Source of the DNA: Littorina saxatilis
Taxonomy: Eukaryota > Mollusca > Gastropoda > Littorinimorpha > Littorinidae
Direction of reading: 5' to 3'
Length of the DNA stretch: 64,000 nucleotides
Assembly (NCBI RefSeq): GCF_037325665.1
Contig: NC_090246.1
Span: forward strand, 63,050,648 to 63,114,647
The position numbers and the translations under genes are program-made. Position 1 is the stretch's first letter; each line of letters starts with the position of its first letter. Positions 15,187 through 36,900 of this stretch are shown one piece after another. The notes under the pieces are model-generated. The model was given only the letters and a program-made list of their open reading frames with translations. It was not told where the DNA came from and ran no database searches.

Positions 15187-17525
15187 GGCCCCAAATGTTT
15201 TCTGTGATGATTAAGCTGACTCTGCTGTAGAAGTTTCGAACGACGCGTAATGTCCTTGTCCGTGTGTGCGCTTGTCAGCTGCTGACGATCTCCAACGACG
15301 TAAACTGCCCAGTCAAACAACTACAGACGCTAATCTCAGTCCAGAAACGGACAGCTAGAAATACTTCATGACCTAGCCTTGTAAATGAACACAGACATTA
15401 GTATGAAGGCGTTATATATAGACTTTTGATGCAAATGAAATGGGCATGCGTTCAGTGTTCCGCCATGTTCTTTTTGCGTTCTCCATTTCCAGCTGAGCCA
15501 GCGAGGAACCCACGATATTAAAGGAGCTTTACAAGAGGCGGATGGAACAAAGCTGGATAGAAAGCGATTTGATAGGCCATGTGTGCACGACAACGAACCC
15601 CCTTAATCAGAACAGAATCATAACGTCTGAAATTATGTATTAGAACCTATTTGGAGCTTTGTTGTTGCACAATCATGAGTAAATTTTTTGAAGACATGAA
15701 TCATTTTTTTAAATCTGAATAATTGTCCTCACAATTTTTGTAGAAAAATTCGTCGATTTTGACGAATGAAAAAAAAAAACCTCCAATTATATACAACCAC
15801 AGAATGGAACAAATGATGGGCTGCAAGGCCTAGGCAATTACGCCAGTCCCAAAACTACTACTAAATTTACTAACATATGTCTCTGCATAGTTGTCTGTGT
15901 GCACGTTTACATATCCATTACACATAAATGCTCCCACCCTTTAGCAAATGTATAGTAACACAGACACGTGCAACAGACACTGTGATTAATACTGCAATTA
16001 ATATGTACTGAAAGTAACCCCCCCCCCCCCCCCCAACTCTGCCCATAACTGACAGATAATTGCTGTGAAAGAACTCTAAACGTCATTCTCCTTTAATAAG
16101 AGGAGTGCATACCTGTATACTAGTGGTCATACTGCACATACATGTGCAACAAACCGCAGCATACACCACACACACATTTATAATAACACACAATATACAA
16201 TAAAACTGGAGAATGTTTGATGCATAACTTTATTGACAGTCATATATATATTAAGCCCCCCCCCCCCCCCCCCCATTTCCATTGCCTGACCACTTTTTTT
16301 AACAGTGTGCAGCTTTGCAACTGCAATTCAAAGCTTGTAAGGAAACTCATTTTTGGCAAATTTGTCCAGAAAAGAACACTAATAGATATTTGCTGTAGTT
16401 ACATACAGTTTGCATGCAATGATTTACTTGAAAATGGATCATAACTACCATAATAAACACAATGAATGTGAATAGTTTAGCCATGCATGTAGCCCGACTC
16501 ATCAGCATTAGAGTCCTGCTCATTGTCATATCTTAACATTTGCTATCATATCCTGGGCGAGCCATCCCAAATGGATGGTTTATATGAATATGGGAAAGCA
16601 CTCTACGCAAACTCTAGTTTGCGACAACATTGCAGTTAGTTGTGACCTTTTCATGAACAAACGGGAGTTTCTGCGATCTAGCTGCGTCCTGAGCCTACAA
16701 AGCTGTTACTACAATCTTGCACTATCTCCCGATGCAAAAACTAGTTTCTCCATATCGCGCAGTATGCTGCAATGTCCAGTACCTACACAGCTGTTGCTGC
16801 AGTCTTACAGCGATGTGACATGCGACATTTGTTGCAAGCTTACCATAATAAATGTTCATTGGGAACCGCGACCACCTGCAACTTGCTGCCGTGAACTGTT
16901 TAGATTGCTATGATACATCGATAATGTCTGTGTTATGTGGATGAACCTGTGTATGCATTTGTATATTGATACGTATGTACGTTATGTGCGAGGGCCCATC
17001 TGACATTAAATGATTGAGTAAGGAAGGATTTAGTGTAACATTGTTTCACTATACAAGGAGTGTTTGATAATGATTTAGTAGACATCGAGCAGGTCCAAGT
17101 ATTTTTTTTATACAAGTCTATTACATTAAAAACAGGTCCCACTGTTATCCTTTTCACATTTAGGAAGGAGAAAGTCACATGCAGATACCCCCCCCCCCCC
17201 CCCCCCCCCCCCCCCACAAAGATGCTTCTGTCCGTTGTACATGTGTGCGAAAGAGTCAGCATTATGTCACAACACACTCGTAACACCCCAATGCATACAC
17301 ACACACATACATATTATACACACACACACACAAACATACACCACAGAGAGAAACCCAGGTATTTATTTTAACAAACATGCACTTACTCACAAATAATTCA
17401 CCAATCCATTCTTCTTTTCCAGTTTTCCATTATCTTTCTCACAACTGTCACACAAGAAAACAAACACATTTTCTCCTCCTTCAGTGTTCGACAGGGGCCA
17501 CTCAAACAAATCACACATCTTCAAT
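15187..17525. other. NABP upstream region and TSR3 3' UTR
   Basis: Between the NABP start and the TSR3 stop. It contains poly-C tracts at about 16019-16034 and 16257-16274, a 28-base C run at 17188-17215, and a TSR3 polyadenylation candidate at 17362-17367. A 112-codon plus-strand frame at 16575-16913 has no similarity I recognise. No other gene is seen. Confidence 0.5.
17362..17367 (-). terminator. Candidate polyadenylation signal of TSR3
   Basis: AATAAA on the minus strand, about 160 nt past the TSR3 stop. It is the nearest canonical hexamer I see; use is inferred. Confidence 0.45.
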
Positions 17526-25317
<7,792 letters not shown>

Positions 25318-25688
25318 GGTTCCAAACAATTATGTTCTTCGTCTGTCAAGTGGCCAACTTTCCCTTCCAACGCATGAACCGGAAACGTATCGCTTTCACG
25401 TAGGTTGTCGCTCTCGTAATCTCTGCCCCCAAAATACTTATCAAAACTTTGTTTTTCAAATGTAAATAACCAAAAAGCAGAAGTATTATCAGAAAATATG
25501 TAACAGTCTGCAATGGTCTAAACTTTGACACAAAACATTGCGCGCAAAATGCATATGCGACAACCATCAACCATGTTGTTGTTGTAGGATGGCAGACGAC
25601 GCGTAGACGGTCTGCAGGAAAAGCTGTGATCAAGTTGTTGACATCAATTACAGAATTCCAGTGCCATTTCTTGTGTAGATTTATCAAA
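25318..25688. promoter_or_regulatory. Putative bidirectional promoter of TSR3 and GNPTG
   Basis: The 371 bp between two divergent start codons must hold both 5' UTRs and transcription starts. No TATA box is obvious at either end. The head-to-head arrangement is shared with vertebrates. Promoter status is inferred from the gene layout. Confidence 0.7.
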
Positions 25689-28600
25689 ATGCTTGTCCTT
25701 CAAACGTTGTGCCTCTTTGTGTTTTGCGTTAGAACTGGTGAGCACGGAAAAGTCTTCTATAATATTGGCGAATGCATTTTGTTGGTGCTCAATGTAGAGT
25801 AATCGGATTCTTGTAATCGGTTTCGGTATTCAGTCACCGGGCACTTCCGCCTGCACAGGGTTCAAATAAAGCCGACCCAAACAGCCACGCACTCTTTGTA
25901 GTTTGTCCACTTCGTTCGTGTCCTAGTTGTGCTCTAGAGAACACCACATGGTGTCAGAACAGGTACTCTTTTCATAAACTTTGTTTTTGCGACGGGCATC
26001 AGTTCCTCTTGGCTAAACTGAGTGGAATGGCCTGCCGTTTGAACGGAATGAAGTATTCAAATTTCTGTGGACGCCACTACTTTGTAACTTGCGTGTAATA
26101 AACTGCGCCTGTATAGGTTGTTTTTTTGGTAAAAAAAATTTAGTAAGATTTATCTATACTAATTAGATAAATCAGCCCTGATGCTTCGTTCTTCAGATTT
26201 GTCAACTCTAACGAGAAGAGAAGCACATAAATTGCTCAGGACGATCTTTTGAACGGCGGTAGCGCATTGGATACAACATGGCAGCAGCTCCGGTAAAACA
26301 GTTCACAGCGAATGTCACCGCTCCAACAAAACTGGATGTCAGCGGCAATCTCGCCACTAACTGGAAAAAGTTTCGACGTCAATGGGATAATTACTACATT
26401 GCCAGTCGTCTAGCACTAGAGAATGACGCAGATGGAAACGAAACGGCGTTTCAGTGTGCAGTATTCCTTGCAACCATAGGAGAAGATGCAATGGAAATTT
26501 ATGAAGGTCTCAAGTTTGCCACTGCAGAAGACAAAAAGAAACTCTCAAAGGTGTTGCAAACGTTTGAGGATCATTGCGTAGGCCATACAAATGAAGCTTA
26601 CGAATCATACCAATTCCATTCCCGTCGCCAAGAAGAAGGAGAGAGCATAGAAGCATATCTTGCGTGCCTCAGACAACTTGCAAAAACATGCAACTTCAAG
26701 GACGAGGATAGGATGATAAGGGACCAAGTGGTCATGGGAATCCGAGAGGATACACTGAGAGAGAAATTGTTGGAGAAAAGAAACCTCACAGTGGAGGACT
26801 GTCTGGATACGGGCAGAATTCACGAGAAATCAAGGCAACAGCTTCAGTCCATGGCAACCAACAACCATACCCAAGTCAACAGGGTCAGATCAGATCGTCA
26901 AGGACAGAGACCGTCTGACTATAACCAAAGGAAGAAGTACGGAGAAGAGAAGCACTCCAAGTGCGGAAGATGCGGAAAATCCCCTTCACACAATAGACAA
27001 GATTGTCCAGCGAAAGATGCAGAGTGCAGAAAATGTGCAAAAATAGGACATTACGCCAATGTGTGCAGAACAAAAGCAGGAGTTAGGTACGTGGAGGAAG
27101 AAGATGAAGACGAAGCCTTTCTGGGCACAATTAGGACAGAATCAGTCAACCAGATCGAAGATGACAAATGGCACGCCAAAATAAAAGTCAACGGCAGGCT
27201 CATGAACTTTCGTCTCGACACGGGAGCTGATGTCACAGTTGTGCCAGATCGATGGTTCCGCAAAAACTCTCCTCACATCCAGCCTACCGAGAGGAAATGT
27301 ACAGCTGCAGGGCAACTTCCGCTCACTATTCTCGGGGAATTTAAGGCAACCCTAGAAACGGAAAAGAAATCAGTCACCGAGAATCTGGTCATCGTGAGGG
27401 ATCTGAAGGAACCACTGTTGGGGAAAAACGCATTGGAAGCATTACACCTGGTTGAACGCATCTACACGGTTGATGCAGATTGTGAGATCAAAGAGAGCTA
27501 CCCAGAGCTTTTTGAAGGCCTAGGCAAGATGCCCAACAAATACACAATCAGAATGAAAGACAACGATTCACCCTTTTCCATCTCAACGCCTCGACGCCTT
27601 CCATTGCCTCTGAGACAAAAGGTCCAGGAGGAACTAAAGAAAATGGAAGAAGATGACATCATCAGACCGGTAACGAAGCCAACAGACTGGTGTGCACCAA
27701 TCGTCGCCGTTCCCAAGCCAAATGGCCGAATCAGGCTATGTGTGGACTTCACCCGGCTCAATGAGAAAGTCCAGAGAGAGAACTTTCCACTGCCAACGAC
27801 AGACCAGCTTTTAGCAAGGATTTCAGGAGCGAAAGTCTTTTCAAAGCTAGACTGCAACAGTGGCTTCTACCAAATTCCACTCGATGAGGAATCTCAAGAA
27901 CTCACTACTTTTATCACACCGTTTGGGAGGTTCTGTTTCAAGCGTTTACCTTTCGGGATCTGTTCGGGCCCAGAAATCTTTCATCGAGAGATGACACACA
28001 TCCTCGCCGGGGTACCGGGTGTCATTGTTGACATTGACGACGTTCTCATTTTTGGGAAAGACCAAGAAGAACACGACCAGAGACTCAAGATGGTTCTGCA
28101 GAAACTCAAGGAGGCAGGCGTCACACTCAACGAAAAGTGTGCCTTCTCACTCCACACTGTCAAGTTCTTAGGTCATCTCATATCACCGGAAGGCATTGAG
28201 ATCGATCCTGCGAAAGTGGAAGCCATTACCAACTTTCCCAAGCCAACAAACATCACAGAGTTACGGCGCTTTTTGGGCATGGTAAACCACGTTGGAAAGT
28301 TTGCTCCAAACCTCGCGGAGACAACAGAACCCCTCCGACAACTTCTACACAAAGAGAATGATTGGATCTGGAATGAGAAACAGGAATCTTCATTTCAAAC
28401 TCTGAAGCAGCAGCTGAGTTCCGCACCAGTGCTTGCTCATTACAGTCCTGAGAAGCCAACAAAAGTGTCAGCAGATGCATCTTCCTTTGGCATGGGAGGA
28501 GTTCTTCTACAAAAGGAAGAAGACGAATGGAGACCCGTCTTCTATGCATCAAGAGCCCTCACTAGCACGGAACAAAGATATGCACAAGTGGAGAAAGAAG

Positions 28601-30910
28601 CTTTGGCCATGACTTGGTGTTGCGAAAAGTTCAGAGACTTCCTCGTTGGACTATCAAGATTCGTGATTGAAACAGACCACAAACCCTTGTTAGCCCTCAT
28701 GCAAACCAAGCTACTGGACGAGTTGACTCCGCGCATACAACGCTTCAGAATGAGAATGATGCACTTTTCCTACGACGTGATCTACACATCAGGAAAGAAT
28801 CTCACGACTGCCGACACGCTGTCTCGGGCTCCTGGGAGCGTTCCTGCTGAACAGGATCGCCAAATGGAGTTTGAGACACAAATGCATGTCCAGCAAGTTA
28901 TTGAGAGTCTTCCAGCGACGGACCAGCGTATTGAAGAAATCAAACTCAAGCAAAGCACAGACGAAACCTGCAGCAAGATCATCGAATTTTGCAAAGTAGA
29001 TCATTGGCCGGAACATGCAAAGAAGAACCATGTGCTGAAACAGTATTGGACAGCAAGAAACGATCTGACAGTCGTGCAAGGAATTCTTCTCTACCAAAGT
29101 AGACTGGTTATTCCCAGCGAGATGAGAAAAGATATCCTGCAACGTCTTCACGGAGGTCATCAAGGCATTGTCAAATGCAGAGCACTTGCCAGAAGCAGCG
29201 TCTGGTGGCCAGGATTGTCCAAGGATCTGGAAACAATGATACAAAACTGCAGCGTTTGTGAGAAGGAACGAGTTCTACCGCTAGAGCCTTTGAGACCTAG
29301 TAGTACACCTGAGTATCCATGGCAACGCATAGGGACGGATCTGTTCGAATGGAAGGGTCACCAATATTTGCTGGCTGTGGATTACTACTCGCGCTGGATT
29401 GAAATCGCTCACCTGACACAGACAACCTCTTCCGCAATAATCCAGCATCTGAAATCCATCTTCGGTCGCCAAGGAATCCCAGAGGTAGTCATCTCGGACA
29501 ACGGTCCCCAATACAGTTCCCGAGAGTTCGCCAAGTTTGGTGAAACATACGGATTTACGCACATAACCAGCAGTCCGCATTACCCGAAAGGGAACGGAGA
29601 GGCGGAGAGGGCAGTGCAAACGGTAAAACACCTCTTAAGGAAAGCCGAAGACCCCTACTTAGCAATGCTGAACTACCGAGCTACCCCACTCCAACAGGGA
29701 TACAGCCCAGCAGAATTATTGAACGGAAGAAAACTCAGAACTACGATCCCGACCATGAGTTCCCACATCCCCAATCACCCAGACGTCGACAAGTTCAAGG
29801 AGAAGGATCATCAGCTGAAAATGAAACAAAAGGCATACTTCGACAAGCGTCATCGTGTTAAAGCCTTGTCTCCTATGGATCAGCCAGATCAACCAGTCTG
29901 GATCAAGACTCCTCGTGTGACCGAGGGTTCCGTCATGAACTCTCAGCCAAATCCTCGGTCCTACATACTTCAGACCCCAACTGGAAACCAACGACGAAAC
30001 CGACACCATCTCCGTAAACGCAGTCTCCAGCCTTCTCCAGGACCTGGGGACATTCCAAGAGCAACGTCCCTCCTGCCAGCTCACGCTGCAACTGAAAACG
30101 ATGTGTCACCAGGAAGTCAGCTGCCTCCACCGCCACTGCCGTCCACTGAGGAAGAGACAAAGGATACATCGACTGCAGATGCCCCTACTGAAGTCATCCG
30201 CAGCAGAGCCGGTCGGATCATCAAGCCGAGAGAAATTTGGGATATGTGAATGAACGCTAACGCTCACTCCAAAGAAAGGGAGATGTAGAGTAATCGGATT
30301 CTTGTAATCGGTTTCGGTATTCAGTCACCGGGCACTTCCGCCTGCACAGGGTTCAAATAAAGCCGACCCAAACAGCCACGCACTCTTTGTAGTTTGTCCA
30401 CTTCGTTCGTGTCCTAGTTGTGCTCTAGAGAACACCACACTCAAGAGCGCTCAAATAGAGGGTACATCTAGAAAGGACCAAAATGTAGAGTAGTGACGTA
30501 TAACGGGACACAATAATGAGCATTCTCCTTGTTAGTCTAATGTTGTACTGTACTTTTCAACTTTGGCCTTGCCTGCGCCAATGTTTTATGGTTGAAATAG
30601 TGTGATTGGAGATGCATCTGAATACAGAACATCTTCAGTATCTCATTGTTCCTTCCGTAATAAACGTGATCACCATTAACTTCTTAAGTCTCACATGAAC
30701 GAACATTTGCAGTGTACACCTTTGATGTTGCCTACCCTTATACATTTTCTTTCTCTTCAACTTTCATTATCTAAAATTGCTGTGCTCTTGATGTAAAATT
30801 TTACAGCAGGAGGCAAGGATGTGGTGGAAATGAAGATTGTTGATGAGCCTTCCAGTTATGGGTATGATCATTTTCGTTAAACTTTTTTTTCCAATACATG
30901 TAATTCTACC

Positions 30911-30942
<32 letters not shown>

Positions 30943-33900
30943 TTTGTTCTTCTACTATACTTGTTTTTGTTGATGATGTACTTTTTGTGATAAAAACAAA
31001 AACAGCATGTGTTTGTCATCAAAGCAAGGGAATAACTGAAAGAAACCAGCTGCTTTCCGTTATTCTTCTTTTTCATCAACTAAATCACACACAAAATTGT
31101 ATATTAAATGTTTTTATATTAAGTTAAGAATAAATTAAAATGAATACAATCTACTGTCGGTAGCATGCTTTGAGTAATTACATTGACAGTGTTTTAGTTG
31201 CACAATCGTGACAATGCTAAAGAAACAATTATGAACTGAATGCAGCCTGAAGTAGTCATATAATATCTCCCTTTGGCAACTGTACAGGTTGCATGTTTAC
31301 TTTATAATTTTATTCTTACTTCATGGATGTAGCAATTTGGGAGTCTGTGTTAGTTAAGATGTTGGTATATATCTGTTGGTAAGGTTCAGCAACACAAGAA
31401 TTTCATAGGTTTAAAGGGCATAATTGTCTTGAATTGTGCTCAGCTATATATATGATGATGATTTTTATTTTTGTAAACCTTTAGGTTTGGCAACAGCAAC
31501 CTACAACAGTTTAACCCTGGTGGAGACAGTGATAACAGGCTCAAAATGCGTGTCCAGCCTGCAAACGTCTCAGGCCCTCCTCATCTTTTTCACATGCAGA
31601 AAAAGTGTTTCTCCAAAACGTTTGAAAAGTGAGAAGGGAGGGAGAGAGAGACGGGGTTGGGGGGATTGGGGTAGAGACATATGTCATATATACACACACA
31701 CTGAACACAGTGTGTTTATAAGGCCAAAAAAAATAATAGGTGTGGTTACGGTAACATAGCCCAAAAAAATAGGGTAGGAAGGTAGGCAATCACTTTTTTT
31801 TTTTTTTACTTTTTTTTCTAATGTGTACAAATTAAACCTACTTGACAGGGAAATAAGTGTGCGACTCGGGCGCTTTCGCTTTCATTGCGTTTTCTGCACT
31901 CGTTTACTTGTTTTTTGTGTGTATTTTTTTGACAAATGTAATCAAAAGTTATAGGGTCGGCCCCCCAAAATAGGGTAGGTCGGGTTACCGTAACCACACC
32001 TATTTTTTTTTTAGGCCTAAGAGAAAGAGAGAGAGAAAATTACTGATGAGATCCAGATAGTCAATGTTTTGTTTTCATACTTTTAAAAAATATTTTTTGT
32101 ATAGATATATATATATATATATATATATATATCAACTTAGTTCCTCAGAAAAGAGCAACCTCAACATTTGTAAAAAAAAAAAAAATTTAATTCCACATTA
32201 TCGTACCATCCGGCGAGGATTATTGTGTCATATATGAAGATTGTGTGGCAGTGATTGGAAATTTATGAAGATTATTTTCTTTTATATTTTGCAGTTACAA
32301 GTATACATTTTGTCCATTTTCCAACATCACTCAGCATGAACAAGGCTATCACTGGAACCCCTACAATGGTATACTAGGGTAAGGTGCTACTTATGGTTAT
32401 TATTTGAACTTTTATGAAGGAGATGCGCTCTCTTAATGGACATAGTACAAAGGCATTGCACTAGCTTTTATAAAAATAACCGTGAGGCATACTGGGGAAA
32501 AAATGCATCACAGAGCAATATTTTTGCGTACTGACTTTAGCACGTCCGGACAACTTTTTGTGAAAGAGTTGTTTTTATTGCCAGAAATGCAATAATTATA
32601 ATATGAGATGTACATGCTGCAAGGCAGTAATTTTTCATTCGCCAAGATGTTGGAAATAAAATGTTTTAACAAGTTTCACGTAAACGCAAAAATTAGATGT
32701 TCTGAGGCAGGTTAAGCACAAAAGATTTTATGCATAAACATTTTATGCATTTTTCTCTCCTTCTTCCGATATGCGCTGAACTTGGTCTTGATTTTGATTT
32801 GCAGGGTTTGGCAGGAATGGGAGATTGAAAATAACACATTCGTTTCCATGGAAATGCAAGAAGGCGATGACTGTGGACAGATTCAAAGGAGCTTGAAGGT
32901 ACATGTCAAAATGTGTGTGCATTTATATATATATATATATATACGACTTGTGTCTGTATGTGTGTGTGTGTGTGTGTCTGTGTGTCTGTGTATTTGTGTA
33001 TTCGCCATGCACGGCCAAAGTTCTCGATGGATCTGCTTCAAATTTGGTGGGCTTATTCAGAGAGACCCCGGACACAACCTCATCGATGAGATATTTCAAC
33101 ACGTGCTCTCAGCGCGCAGCGCTGAACCGATTTTGGTTCCACCTCAGCTATTTTGGTTCCACCTCAGCTACCCGGGCCCCCATACCGACACACCATAGCC
33201 GCTACACCACATCACAACGCCAAAGTTCTCGGTGGATCTTTTTCAAATTTGGACACCGTATTCAGCTACACCCCGGACACAATATCATCGATGAGATATT
33301 TCAACACGTGCTCTCAGCGCGCAGCGCTGAACTGATTTTGGTTTTTGTGTTCATTTCACCATTATAAGTAACTCTTCCTTATCTTCTCCAGTGTTTGGCG
33401 TTTATCTCCCTTCCTTCGTGTGGCTTTCCCGTTCAGTTGTAAGTTACTATTACTATTTTTAGAATGTCACTGCGCTGTCCACTGCGCTGTCCACAACGCT
33501 TCCCTTGCACCCGTAAGTTGTTCTTACTGTCAAAGTGAAAAGGTCGAATCAATTTATAGCCACGCGAAAAATATACTCTCACCTATCTCTATATATTTAT
33601 AGATACAGATATGCATATATATATACGGCTTCTCTGTGTGTGTGTGTGTTTGTGTGTGTGTGTGGGCAAAAACCTGTGTATTGTAGAGTTCTGTTTGTGA
33701 TGTGGTCTAGCGGCTTTTGTCTGTCTGTATGTTCTGGCATGTGAGAAGCCACAGCAGATAATATAGGGCTAAGAAATAAGCTCTAAAATTCTCAATCCCG
33801 TTTGACAGGACTTCGCCTTCAAAGGTGATTGTGGTGAACCGCCACGCTGTCTGTCTCTGTCTCGCGCCGTTCACCCCAAATTCCCGTTTCTGAGTAACTA

Positions 33901-36900
33901 TTTTTAGAATGTCACTGCGCTGTCCAGAACGCTTCCCTTGCACCCGTAAGTTGTTCTTACTGTCAAAGTGAAAAGGTCGAATCAATTTATAGCCACGCGA
34001 AAAATACACTCTCACCTATCTCTATATATTTATAGATATAGATATACATATATATAGATACGGCTTCTCTGTGTGTGTGTTTGTGTGTGTGTGTGTGGGC
34101 AAAAACCTGTGGATTGTAGAGTTCTGTTTGTGATGGGGTCTACCGGCTTTTGTCTGTCTGTATGTTCTGGCATTTGAGAAGCCACAACAGATAATATAGG
34201 GCTAAGAAATAAGCTCTAAAATTCTCAATCCCGTTTGACAGGACTTCGCCTGCAGAGGTGATTGTGATGAACCGCCACGCTGTCTGTCTCTGTCTCGCGA
34301 TTCACCCCGGCGAAGCCGGGTATTCCTCTAGTATATATATATGTGTGGTGGCGCATATGCACATACCGACTGGAATGTGTGCTGATAACTTCAAAATAAG
34401 ACTCCTATCATAGTTTTGAAAATCAATACAGTGAAACCCCCCCCCCCCCCTCTAAGACCTCCAAACATCTGAAACATTCAGGTCAGGAGGGAGTTTTGAA
34501 ATGGGGGTAAATTTACAGAGGCTATGCACAAAAATCTGAAAAAGCAAGGTCTTAAAAAGGGGTAGGTCTTAAATTGGGGGGTCTTAAAAGGGGGGTTTCA
34601 CTGTATTTGATTGTGTATCCAAACACTCTGTCAACTAACAAAACATCGTAATATGTGTTGCAGGTCAAGCTGGAGTGTGGCAACACCACAGACATCATCA
34701 GCGTGTCCGAGCCAAGCACTTGTCACTATGTGATGGTCTTCCACACTCCCCTGGTCTGCCACCCCCAGTCTCTCTTAGTCTACCCCACCCTCTCCACAGA
34801 GCTCAGGGCTAAATGGGACCAGCTTGAAGGAAGGAGGTACCGCAAGGAGCTGACAGAAAAGGTACGTACAGCAGTTGAATAGACAATGTTCGGAAATAAC
34901 TCTTGTCAGATTGGTATGTATTGTGAAAGAGTGAATACTCTTGCTTTTAGTGAGTCAAACTTTTCCATGCGACATAGTAGGCCAGTCATTAGCGAGGGGT
35001 GTGTTTGAAACATGTCGACAAGGAGCATGTGTAGAAAACATGCCTCACTAAAAGCAAGAGCAAGTTAATTCCGGAATTCGTCTATTGGAGTTACAGTTAG
35101 TGTTTTGCCCTTGTTTTAAACTAGTATTAGAGTCTGTCTTCTGTGATATGCTGTTGGCATAGTTGGTTCTGCCTAAATGGCAACCTTCCAGACATTTTTC
35201 ATGCTCCTCAATGGCAAAATATCAGCCTTTTAAAGTGGAGTGGATGGTTTGAAGCTGAAAAGCCATGATAGTACATACTGTTAAAATCTTAACACCAACA
35301 CTACACAGACAAGAAAGTCAGTTTTGGCGGCATCATTACCTTTGATATTGAGTTAAAGCCTATTTAAGATTGTTGGACAATTTCAAGATGTAAGGTGAGG
35401 CAAAAGACGACCTGAATCAAGTCCTTTTTTTCAGAACAAAGAACTATCGTAGATACATGAGTGTCAATCATTACAAGAATTGTTTCATTCAAGCCATATT
35501 GGGTTCTGATGAAGACAGGTTTTTGTAAGTCTTCTGGTTGTATCCAGTCTGCTCTTTGTTTGCTACCGAGATCCAGAAAAACATGTTAGACAGTTGTAAA
35601 CTGTAACCTTTTTCTGATTGTTTTAGGGTTACAAGAAAAGATTGCAGCTGATCTTTGAAGAAGCAGGGTTGCGGCTGACAGCAAAGCAGAGGAATCAGCT
35701 ATCAGCAGCAGCTGTTGCCAAAGAAGAGAAACAGAATGAGCAACAGGGTGTTAACTTTAACTCTCTTGCTCATTGTTCCCAGGTATATGATTTTTTATTC
35801 TGTTAAAAAAACATCCCCTTTTACAGCCTACAAAAACTCTATGTGAAAGAAAATATTGTTTGTATATATTGATTAATATTTTCATCAGTCAGTTAGAAGA
35901 TAGGTCTGAGAGTACTTGGCACATTGTTCTTAAAAGTGTGCGGTCTTTACCCTTATCCATCTATAAGTGAAGATTGGCCTGCCAGGAGTGGAAGTGACAT
36001 TGCTGCATGTGCTAGATAACATGGAAAGAAAAGCACTGAAGCTTCAAGATATGTCAACAGTTACATTGATGTTAGATCTAGAGCTGAATGGAATAATCGC
36101 AGAAAGTTTTATCAGATGTGCTGTTGGGAGAAAAAAAACCTTCTCTGCAATGTGTCACGCTAGAATGATGCGATTATCAAGCTTTGGTTTAACAAGAGTG
36201 GTAGTGGTATTTTATGGTAGCTTGCAGGGATGTCATTTCACGTCGACAAGACGCCAAACCTTCTTTCAAATTGACAACAACTTTTTTGTTTGGGGGGGTC
36301 TATTTCTGCAAATTTGCTGAAGAAAATAAATCTCAGCAACATTCATGGATAATTGTATTTCTTGATTTTTTAGGGACTTAAAAACAGTGTTGCTTTATAT
36401 CTGCAGATGTACAGACGGTTACAACAGGAGATGGAGCAACTCAAGGCTGAACTGGCAACATACAAAAGTAAGTGTTACACAGGACATAGTCATCGGAAAA
36501 CACACACAGACACCAGAAGTCAGAAAGTTTATTCGCCAAAACTTAGAAGTTCATTGCGATGGGGAGATTGGGGGGAATGGAAAACAATTTCGAAACCGAA
36601 AAACGTTACACAATGTACACATCAATGCGATGGATCACTATTTCCATCCCTTAGCCGACATGGTAATTTCCGCGTCAGTTTTTGTATTGTCCGTTTTGTG
36701 CGTGTACAACTAATTACACAGTTCTCTCGAATGTCGAGTCGCGAAGCATATCCGAAGACAACAAATGTGCGAACCGAGTGATAATTACTGTCAACTGAGA
36801 TAGAAACTCGTAACATCTCTCAGAACCGAGACTTCGTGAAGCACTGATCGTAGTTGATCTTCGAACTTTCCTCTGTCGACTGGTGACCCATGGCGAAGTT

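Larger units (their letters stand above)
25793..30439 (+). mobile_element. Ty3/gypsy LTR retrotransposon, appears whole and very young
   Basis: Two 156-bp LTRs (25793-25948 and 30284-30439) look identical base for base, each beginning TG and ending CA, and CTCAA is duplicated at both flanks. A primer-binding-type TGGTGTCAGAAC follows the 5' LTR and a purine tract precedes the 3' LTR. One long gag-pol frame fills the inside; no envelope gene is seen. The order protease, RT, RNase H, integrase places it in Ty3/gypsy. It sits in GNPTG intron 1 in the sense direction. Identical LTRs imply very recent insertion. Confidence 0.95.

Noticed and set aside
16575-16913. 112-codon frame MVYMNMGKHSTQTLVCDNIA as a gene
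   Set aside because: No similarity recognised, no flanking splice or promoter context, and it falls in the gap between NABP and TSR3; kept as non-coding.
17396-17512. Minus-strand frame MCDLFEWPLSNTEGGENVFV followed by a GTGAGT donor, as an extra exon
   Set aside because: It lies directly after the TSR3 stop, no matching downstream exon was found, and NABP already has its own first exon at 15102-15186; more likely TSR3 3' UTR.
35967-36320. 117-codon frame in GNPTG intron 7 as an alternative exon
   Set aside because: No similarity to GNPTG or other proteins, and the flanking exons join in phase without it.
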